Source: JBFXAN01 sp050184225
GTDB lineage: Bacteria > Chloroflexota > Dehalococcoidia > CAUJGQ01
Length of the DNA: 20,569 nucleotides
NCBI GenBank assembly: GCA_050184225.1
Contig: JBFXAN010000116.1
Span: 1 to 20,569, forward strand
Direction of reading: 5' to 3'
Shown: positions 15,674-20,569 of the stretch, in pieces
How positions within the stretch are numbered: position 1 is the stretch's first letter
Layout: each line of letters opens with the position of its first letter
Program-made: the position numbers and the translations under genes
Notes under the pieces: model-generated
Seen by the model: only the letters and a program-made list of their open reading frames with translations
What the model was told of the DNA's origin: nothing
Databases searched by the model: none

Positions 15674-15875
15674 TCGGCTCCGTCTCGACAACCTCCAGAG
15701 CGAAGTCCGCCGCCTGCTCCGGCCGTGCAGGTCGCGGGTTGGCGATCCGGACGACCCGTTCAACTTCTAGGCCCGGCACAACTACATAGACCTTGGTCCG
15801 ATCCGGCTGCCGTACGTTGTCCGGCAGCCGGATTTGCCCATCCTCAACAATCGCTTCCAGTGTCACGACGCTCAT
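15660..15875 (-). CDS. Small antitoxin-like protein, 71 aa
   Basis: The short protein begins VTLEAIVEDGQIRLPDNV, a strand pattern seen in AbrB-like or DUF104-like small proteins and in many antitoxin-like ORFs, followed by RTKVYVVVPG and the segment RPEQAADFALEVVE. From memory the PEQAADF ending recurs in Chloroflexota ORFs that precede aspartyl protease genes. Here the 3' end overlaps a short remnant of such a gene. It lies 42 bases downstream of the VWA stop on the same strand. Ribosome binding site strength is weak. Whether it is functional without its partner is uncertain; a DNA-binding role is a guess. Confidence 0.6.
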   Translation of the reverse strand: MSVVTLEAIVEDGQIRLPDNVRQPDRTKVYVVVPGLEVERVVRIANPRPARPEQAADFALEVVETEPNAGV

Positions 15876-15917
15876 AGCGGTTCTCTGTCCATACAGCTAC
15901 AAGTGACCGAGCCGTCG

Positions 15918-18236
15918 TTACGCGCCGCCGATGTTCTTCCGCTTGCTGGCGACGTAGTCGACGAGGATGTACTGGCCGAGCTTGTCCGGCGTCGTGTAGA
16001 AGACGCGGCCCTTGTTGATCTTCGCCACCTGGTTGACGAATTCCTTCAGGTAGTAGTTGCGGTCCAGCATGAAGGTGTTGATCACGATCCCCTTCTGCGT
16101 GCAGCGCTTCACTTCCTTCAGCGTCTCCCGGATCGTGATCGGGCTGGGCGGATAGGCGAAGTAGGAGCGGCCCCGCTCCAGGTGCGCCGTCGGCTCGCCG
16201 TCGGAGATCATGATGATCTGGCGAGTCCCGCCCTTGTGCTTGGCGAGCAGGTTCTGCGCCAGCATCAGCGCATGGTGCATGTTCGTGCCGAGGACGGACT
16301 CGTCCCAGCGCACGTAGGGGAGCTGCTCTGCCTTCAGCTCCCGCGCGTAGGCGGAGAAGCCGATGATGTAGAGGCTGTCCCGCGTGAACTGGCTGCGGAT
16401 CAGATTGTTCAGCGCCAGTGCTACCTTCTTCGCCGCCTGGAACGATCCGCGCAACGCCATCGACCAGGAGAGGTCGAGCATCATCACCGTTGCCGTCTGG
16501 GTGAGTTGCTCGGACTTGAAGACCTCGAAGTCTTCCTTGTCCAGCCGCACCGGCAGCGATGGCCCCTCGCGATAGTAGGAGTTGAAGATCGTCTTCTCGA
16601 TGTCAAGGTGGAAGGGGTCGCCGAACTCGTACTTCTTCGTTTCATCGGCGCGCTCGCCGCCGGTGCCACGCTCGCGGACGGCGTGCTTGCCGAAGGAATC
16701 CTTCTTCAGTTGGGCATAGATCTCGCCGAGCGCCTTCTGGCCGATCTTGCGGGTGCCGCGCGGCGTCAGCTCCCAGGTGTTGCCCTTGCGCCGGATATAA
16801 CCGGCGTCCTCCAAGATCTGGAGGAACTCCTTCAGCTGCTTCAGCGTCTCCGCCGCCTCTTCGCCGAGGATCTCTTCGAGGCGCTTCTCGTTGATGTCGT
16901 CGATGTCGCCGCCGTACTGCGTGCGCTCGAGCTGGCGCTCCAGTTCGTCCATCCCCTGCATCTGATCCATCAGACGCATCGCCTCGTTGAGGTCGAGTTC
17001 CTCATCGCCGCGGAAAGGGTACTGGTTGCGCCAGTCCCGGTTCGGCATCATCATCTCGAGGTTCTGGGCAAGCTCGCCCAGCTCGGACTGCAGCTCGGGG
17101 TCGCCGATCTTGTCCATCAGCAGGTCCTGGAGTTGCTGACGCATCTCCGAGGGGAGCGAATCGAGCAGGTTCTGCATCTGCGCGATCTGCTGCTGCATCT
17201 GCTGGATCAGTTCCTCAAGCGACTGTGGCGGATTGTCGCCGAAAAGGTCGCCGTACTGCTGCATGAACTGTTCGAAGTTCGGCTCGCCACCGGCCATCTT
17301 CTCCTGAATCATCTGATTCAGGTCGCGGATCATCTCCTTCATCCGCTGCATCTCTTCCGGCGTCATGTTGGCGATCTGTGACTGCAGGTCTTTGAAGAAG
17401 GTGTCCATCATTGCCTTCTTCAGCATCTCCATCAGTTCGCCGAACTTCTCCTGCGCCTCCGGGTCCATGAACTCGTAGTTCTGCAGTTCCTTGACGGCGC
17501 CGCCGAGGTCGGAGGGGAGGTTCTCAAGGAAGGTGCGCTTGCGGTCGGCGATCTGCTGGAGCATCTTGGCGAATTCGTTCTGCTCGTCGCCCTGGCCGGA
17601 TTCACCGGACTGCCCCTGCTGGCCACCCTGCTGACCTTGTTGCCCCTGCTGCGAGCGGGAGCCTGATTGCTGGCCCTGGCCCTGCTGACCGCCCTGTCCC
17701 TGCTGGCCACGCGGACCGGACTGCTGCTGGCCTTGCTGCCCTTGCTGGCCCTGTTGTCCTTGTTCGCCATCGCCCTGCTCGCCCGCTTCCATCGCCCGCT
17801 GCGCCGCTTCCATCGCATCGCGCAGCGCCTGGTCGAGCGCGCTCTGGTTGTCGCCGCCCTGGGGAGAGCCGTCCTGCCCACCCTCCTGGGACTGGTCGCC
17901 ACCGAGCGTTTCCTTGGTGCGGCGGTCGATCGTCTCCTTCTCCATGTCGACGATCTCGCTCAGCTTCTGCTTGATGTCGTCGAAGACGGAGGCAAGGTTG
18001 TACTGGTCCAGCGTCTGGCGTCGCTGCTGACGAAGCTGTTGGAGCAGGTCGCGCAGACCCTGCATCCGCTGACCCATCGGGTTGCGCATGCCCCGCTGGA
18101 GCAGGTTGCGGAGGGCGTGCTGCAGATCCCCGAAGTTCATCAGGTCATCGGTGAGGCTCTCCAACACCTCATCCGGGTCCAGCGGCGGAATCTCCTGCGT
18201 TCCATCCCACTCCGAATAGCGATAGCGACCGACCAT
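15918..18236 (-). CDS. VWA-domain protein paired with MoxR ATPase, 772 aa
   Basis: The C-terminal von Willebrand factor A domain carries a full MIDAS: D588-x-S590-x-S592 in MLDLSWSMALRG, Thr651 in LGTNMHHAL and Asp679 in MISDGEPT. The N-terminal 580 residues are mostly charged helices with predicted coiled coils (QQLRQQRRQTLDQ, MTPEEMQRMKEMIRDLNQMI). A strikingly low-complexity Gln/Gly linker lies at about 153-217. No membrane segment is visible, so it should be cytoplasmic. Family knowledge: MoxR AAA+ ATPases and VWA proteins act together as chaperone- or chelatase-like metal insertion machines, here with unknown client. AAGGA precedes the ATG by eight bases. It follows the ATPase gene on the same strand, separated by a palindromic element. 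Its last 94 bases are duplicated at 13549-13642. Confidence 0.92.
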   Translation of the reverse strand: MVGRYRYSEWDGTQEIPPLDPDEVLESLTDDLMNFGDLQHALRNLLQRGMRNPMGQRMQGLRDLLQQLRQQRRQTLDQYNLASVFDDIKQKLSEIVDMEKETIDRRTKETLGGDQSQEGGQDGSPQGGDNQSALDQALRDAMEAAQRAMEAGEQGDGEQGQQGQQGQQGQQQSGPRGQQGQGGQQGQGQQSGSRSQQGQQGQQGGQQGQSGESGQGDEQNEFAKMLQQIADRKRTFLENLPSDLGGAVKELQNYEFMDPEAQEKFGELMEMLKKAMMDTFFKDLQSQIANMTPEEMQRMKEMIRDLNQMIQEKMAGGEPNFEQFMQQYGDLFGDNPPQSLEELIQQMQQQIAQMQNLLDSLPSEMRQQLQDLLMDKIGDPELQSELGELAQNLEMMMPNRDWRNQYPFRGDEELDLNEAMRLMDQMQGMDELERQLERTQYGGDIDDINEKRLEEILGEEAAETLKQLKEFLQILEDAGYIRRKGNTWELTPRGTRKIGQKALGEIYAQLKKDSFGKHAVRERGTGGERADETKKYEFGDPFHLDIEKTIFNSYYREGPSLPVRLDKEDFEVFKSEQLTQTATVMMLDLSWSMALRGSFQAAKKVALALNNLIRSQFTRDSLYIIGFSAYARELKAEQLPYVRWDESVLGTNMHHALMLAQNLLAKHKGGTRQIIMISDGEPTAHLERGRSYFAYPPSPITIRETLKEVKRCTQKGIVINTFMLDRNYYLKEFVNQVAKINKGRVFYTTPDKLGQYILVDYVASKRKNIGGA
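15928..16021. repeat. Direct repeat, live copy, at the VWA gene end
   Basis: It matches 13549-13642 with two mismatches in 94 bases and the same orientation. Together the two copies bracket the 2.3-kb lower-G+C segment that holds the 186/400-aa operon and the 71-aa ORF. Confidence 0.9.
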
Positions 18237-18253
18237 GATCGTGTCCTTCCCTA

Positions 18254-18374
18254 CCGGCCCTCACCCCAGTCCCCTCTCCCGCTCGGCGGGAGAGGGGAGT
18301 CCAGTTCAACCAAGACTAAGACAGGCACCCCCTCTCCCGTTCCGACGGGAGAGGGGGCTGGGGGTGAGGGCCGG
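18254..18374. repeat. Bipartite palindromic repeat between the MoxR and VWA genes
   Basis: Its ends are CCGGCCCTCACCCC on both strands, and each half contains its own hairpin (CTCTCCCGCTCGGCGGGAGAG and the analogous CTCTCCCG/CGGGAGAG). The architecture mirrors the element at 4795-4948, but the end sequence belongs to the family of the repeat at 6082-6145. It fills nearly all of the gap between two genes of one probable operon and could set their relative expression by mRNA end protection or partial termination. Confidence 0.85.
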
Positions 18375-18382
18375 CAACCCCT

Positions 18383-19786
18383 CTATCCTCGATACTGCGC
18401 CTTGCCTGAGACGCGATCCTTGTTGAGCCGCTTGTTCAGGTGCAGGCCCTCTAGTACAAACTCGACTGCCGCCGCCTCCTGGGCCGGGCTGCCACCGCCG
18501 AGCTTTTGCACGGCGCGATCCAGCCCGTCGACTTGGCGGACGATGCGCGCGTACTCCGCCGACGGCAACGAATCCGACACTTCGACGGAGATGCCGGACT
18601 TGAACCGGGCGACGACTTCCTCCAACTCGCCGACGTTGAAGTTCCGGTTGAAGACCGCGACGACCGCACCCTGGATCAGCTTCTCGATGATCTGATCCTC
18701 GCGACCGTCCTCGACCGTCTCCAACTCAACCTTGCCGGAGATCGCGGGCACGATGTACGGCAGGTCGGTGATCCGCGGCACGACCTCATCTTCGCCGAGC
18801 TTAATCGAGCGGCGCATCGCGTTGGCGAGCAGGCTCTCGTAATCGGCGATACTTGCACGGACGGAGACGCCGGAGCGCTGGTTGACGTCGGGGCTGCGCC
18901 GGGCGAGCCGCGTGATCTCGGCGATGATCTCCTTCATGTACGCCGGCACGGTCACCGTGTAGGCGTCGTCCGTGAAGGAGAGCGTCTCCCGCTCCATGAT
19001 GTCGATCTCGTGCTCGACGCTGCGCGGGTAGTGCGTGCGGATCTGGGCGCCGTAACGGTCCTTGAGCGGCGTGATGATCCGGCCGCGGTTGGTGTAGTCC
19101 TCCGGGTTGGCGGATGCGACGACGATCACGTCGAGCGGCAGGCGGATGCGGTAGCCGCGGATCTGGACGTCGCGCTCCTCCATGATGTTGAGCAGACCGA
19201 CCTGGATGCGCTCGGCGAGGTCGGGCAGCTCGTTGATGCAGAAGATGCCGCGGTTGGTGCGCGGGATCAGGCCGTAGTGGATCGTCAGTTCGTCAGAGAG
19301 ATAGCGGCCCTCGGCGACCTTGATCGGGTCGACCTCGCCGATCAGGTCGGCGATCGTGATGTCGGGCGTGGCCAGCTTCTCGCCGTAGCGGTCCTCGCGC
19401 TTGACCCAGGTGATCGGCGCGTCGTCGCCGGCCTCGGCGATGATGTCGCGGCCGATCTTGGTGATCGGGTCGTACGGATCTTCGGTGATCTCACAGCCGG
19501 CGAGCGACGGCGTCTCCTCGTCCAGCAGTTCAACCAACAAGCGAATGATCCGCGACTTCGCCTGACCGCGCTCGCCCAGGAAGATGATGTCCTGGCCGGC
19601 GAGGATCGCGTTCTGCAACTGCGGAATCACCGATTCCTCATAGCCGACGATGCCGTCGAAGAGCGTTTCCCCGTTTCGCAGCTTCGCGATCAGGTTCTTC
19701 CGCATCTCCTCTTTTACGGGAAGGACACGATAGCCGGATGCACGCAGTTCGCCGACGGTTCGCGGTCTCTCTAAACTTGTCGTCAC
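18383..19786 (-). CDS. MoxR-type AAA+ ATPase (Mg-chelatase I-like), 467 aa
   Basis: This is a cytoplasmic AAA+ ATPase. Walker A is GERGQAKS at 71-78, in place of the common GPPGTAKT. Walker B is GIFCINELPD at 180-189 with an Asn before the catalytic Glu, and sensor 1 is SANPED at 226-231. The stretch GRYLSDELTIHYGLIPRTNRG, just before Walker B, is typical of the chelatase/MoxR group. A helical C-terminal part follows (ITRLARRSPDVNQRSGVSVRA). The GTG at 19786 is chosen since GGGAG lies six bases before it; an ATG at 19837 would add 17 residues that do not look conserved. The gene precedes the VWA gene on the same strand, the classic MoxR-VWA pair. Confidence 0.92.
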   Translation of the reverse strand: MTTSLERPRTVGELRASGYRVLPVKEEMRKNLIAKLRNGETLFDGIVGYEESVIPQLQNAILAGQDIIFLGERGQAKSRIIRLLVELLDEETPSLAGCEITEDPYDPITKIGRDIIAEAGDDAPITWVKREDRYGEKLATPDITIADLIGEVDPIKVAEGRYLSDELTIHYGLIPRTNRGIFCINELPDLAERIQVGLLNIMEERDVQIRGYRIRLPLDVIVVASANPEDYTNRGRIITPLKDRYGAQIRTHYPRSVEHEIDIMERETLSFTDDAYTVTVPAYMKEIIAEITRLARRSPDVNQRSGVSVRASIADYESLLANAMRRSIKLGEDEVVPRITDLPYIVPAISGKVELETVEDGREDQIIEKLIQGAVVAVFNRNFNVGELEEVVARFKSGISVEVSDSLPSAEYARIVRQVDGLDRAVQKLGGGSPAQEAAAVEFVLEGLHLNKRLNKDRVSGKAQYRG

Positions 19787-19965
19787 GATATTCTCCCTCG
19801 TCCTCTCACTGCCTCCACCACCGCGAGCCGTCCGCACGATGCGACACGTTTCGGCCCCGGCCGCGGGCTTCAGGGTGACGCCCGCATCGGCACGGCTATT
19901 GTCTCCTGCCTATTGTCCATCCGCCACTCACTAGAGCCTACTACCTGTTTAGCGAGTTTCTGGGT

Positions 19966-19994
19966 CAACGTTCCGTATGAACGGGAGAACGTTG
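19966..19994. promoter_or_regulatory. Inverted repeat between MoxR and FKBP genes, possible operator or terminator stem
   Basis: Perfect 8-base arms CAACGTTC and GAACGTTG are separated by 13 bases. It lies 25 bases downstream of the FKBP stop and about 180 bases upstream of the MoxR-type GTG. The minus strand reads TTGACC from within the left arm, with a weak TAGTAG 19 bases on, so it could overlap a promoter. No T-run follows, which argues against a simple terminator. Confidence 0.35.
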
Positions 19995-20018
19995 GTCCGG
20001 AAACCTGAACCCTGGAGG

Positions 20019-20465
20019 TCACTTCACGTCGAGCAATTCCACATCGAAGATCAAGGTTGCGTTCGGCGGGATGACGCCGCCAGCGCCGCGCGCGCCATAG
20101 CCGAGGTCCGGCGGGATCGTGAGCTTGCGCTGGCCGCCGACCTTCATCGTCGAGAGGCCCTCATCCCACCCCTTGATCACCTCGCCGGTGCCGAGCCGGA
20201 AGCTGAACGGCTGGCCGCGGTCGCGCGAGCTATCAAACTTCGTGCCGTCGGTCAGCGTGCCGGTGTAGTGCACGCTCACCGTCTGTCCGGCCTGCGGCTG
20301 CGCGCCGTCGCCGACCTTGATGTCTTCATACTGCAACCCGGAGGGTGTGGTCACAACGTCCCCCTGTGTCGTCTTCGATTCCTCGTCATCACAGGCCGCT
20401 GCCAGCAGTGCCAGCGCGGACAACCCCAGTAGCGCGCGCCGCGTGACGGAGACGCGATCCATCAT
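20019..20465 (-). CDS. FKBP-type peptidyl-prolyl cis-trans isomerase lipoprotein, 148 aa
   Basis: This enzyme catalyses proline isomerisation during protein folding, here outside the cytoplasmic membrane. The N-terminus has TRRALLGLSALALLAAAC with a lipobox cysteine at residue 25; the paired arginines could also suit Tat export. A short acidic linker follows. The FKBP domain runs from about 45 to 148: VSVHYTGTLTDGTKFDSS, FSFRLGTGEVIKGWDEGL, RKLTIPPDLGYG and PPNATLIFDVELLDV contain the usual active-site aromatics and the Asp, Val-Ile and Trp positions. Two adjacent ATG codons (20465 and 20462) are possible starts; I use the first. The ribosome binding site is weak (AAGAG). The upstream side is closed by a C-rich repeat fragment. 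Confidence 0.93.
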   Translation of the reverse strand: MMDRVSVTRRALLGLSALALLAAACDDEESKTTQGDVVTTPSGLQYEDIKVGDGAQPQAGQTVSVHYTGTLTDGTKFDSSRDRGQPFSFRLGTGEVIKGWDEGLSTMKVGGQRKLTIPPDLGYGARGAGGVIPPNATLIFDVELLDVK

Positions 20466-20483
20466 TGAATCATCTCTTAGCAA

Positions 20484-20569
20484 ACCTAACCCCCAGGGAC
20501 CGATTCCACAAGCGGGAGGCGGCCCGCACCCCAACCCCCCCGCGCGCACAACCCGGCGGGGTGAGTAGT
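20484..20569. repeat. Partial C-rich repeat at the window edge
   Basis: It begins CCTAACCCCCAGGG, the same end as the elements at 4795 and 9025, and continues as C-rich sequence with CACCCCAACCCCCCC. The palindromic partner arm is not visible before the window ends, so it may be degenerate or truncated. Confidence 0.4.

Noticed and set aside
13643..15927. Transposon or integrative element with its own recombinase
   Set aside because: No transposase or integrase frame is present; only direct copies of the VWA gene end are seen, so I report a bracketed segment and not a defined element.
15834..17381. Long plus-strand open frame (515 codons) opposite the VWA gene
   Set aside because: It is the antisense shadow of a clear VWA gene in GC-rich DNA; the translation is Leu/Val/Ala/Arg/Asp-rich with no domain.
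17580..17800. Short repeated units CTGCTGGCC/TTGTTGCCC resembling a CRISPR or minisatellite
   Set aside because: The units are irregular codon repeats for Gln and Gly inside the VWA reading frame, with no spacers of constant length.
18506..19774. Plus-strand open frame (422 codons) opposite the MoxR gene
   Set aside because: It is an antisense shadow of the AAA+ gene, with a composition of repeated Asp/Val/Arg and no recognisable motifs.

Overview
The window is about 20.6 kb of high-G+C bacterial DNA. It probably comes from a Chloroflexota (Thermomicrobia-like) chromosome. The basis is the general codon bias, several Uma2 (DUF820) genes, a linked MoxR-ATPase/VWA pair, and many G/C-rich palindromic repeats between genes. 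The taxon is an inference from style, not a marker-gene assignment. I see no rRNA, tRNA, CRISPR array, transposase or integrase.

Layout. 1-3.1 kb: the 3' part of an APC-type permease, then a small unknown gene followed by a decayed Uma2 gene. 3.1-7.2 kb: a DinB-family gene, a YVTN beta-propeller lipoprotein, an Mrp/NBP35-type P-loop ATPase and an MBL-fold hydrolase. 7.4-11.4 kb, all on the minus strand: an acyl-CoA-dehydrogenase-like flavoprotein, an MscS channel, a MidA-family methyltransferase and a 1-Cys peroxiredoxin. The last three form a tight mscS-midA-prx run. 11.6-13.5 kb: two paralogous Uma2 genes on the plus strand with a DUF1810 gene between them on the minus strand. 13.5-15.9 kb: a lower-G+C accessory segment with a translationally coupled pair of uncharacterised proteins (186 and 400 aa), a 71-aa antitoxin-like ORF and an apparent remnant of an aspartyl protease gene. 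15.9-19.8 kb: a minus-strand MoxR-type AAA+ ATPase followed by a 772-aa VWA protein. 20.0-20.5 kb: an FKBP-type peptidyl-prolyl isomerase lipoprotein.

Main observations. (1) The accessory segment is bracketed by two direct copies of 94 bp from the 3' end of the VWA gene. They match at 92 of 94 positions. One copy is the live gene end and the other is a vestige beside the second Uma2 gene, so the 2.3-kb segment looks inserted or rearranged at that gene end. (2) Inside it, the 186/400-aa operon (ATGA overlap) is the best candidate for an undescribed two-protein system. (3) A palindromic MITE-like repeat lies inside the reading frame of the MidA gene and appears to be translated as an N-terminal extension. 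The upstream start codon overlaps the mscS stop, and no usual start codon exists between the repeat and the conserved domain. (4) At least three families of imperfect palindromes fill gene junctions. In one case the repeat end supplies a neighbour's stop codon.

No gene-free stretch exceeds 300 bases. The larger gaps (1899-2145, 4795-4943, 6036-6222, 7204-7375, 18237-18382, 19787-20018) are mostly occupied by the hairpins and repeats listed.
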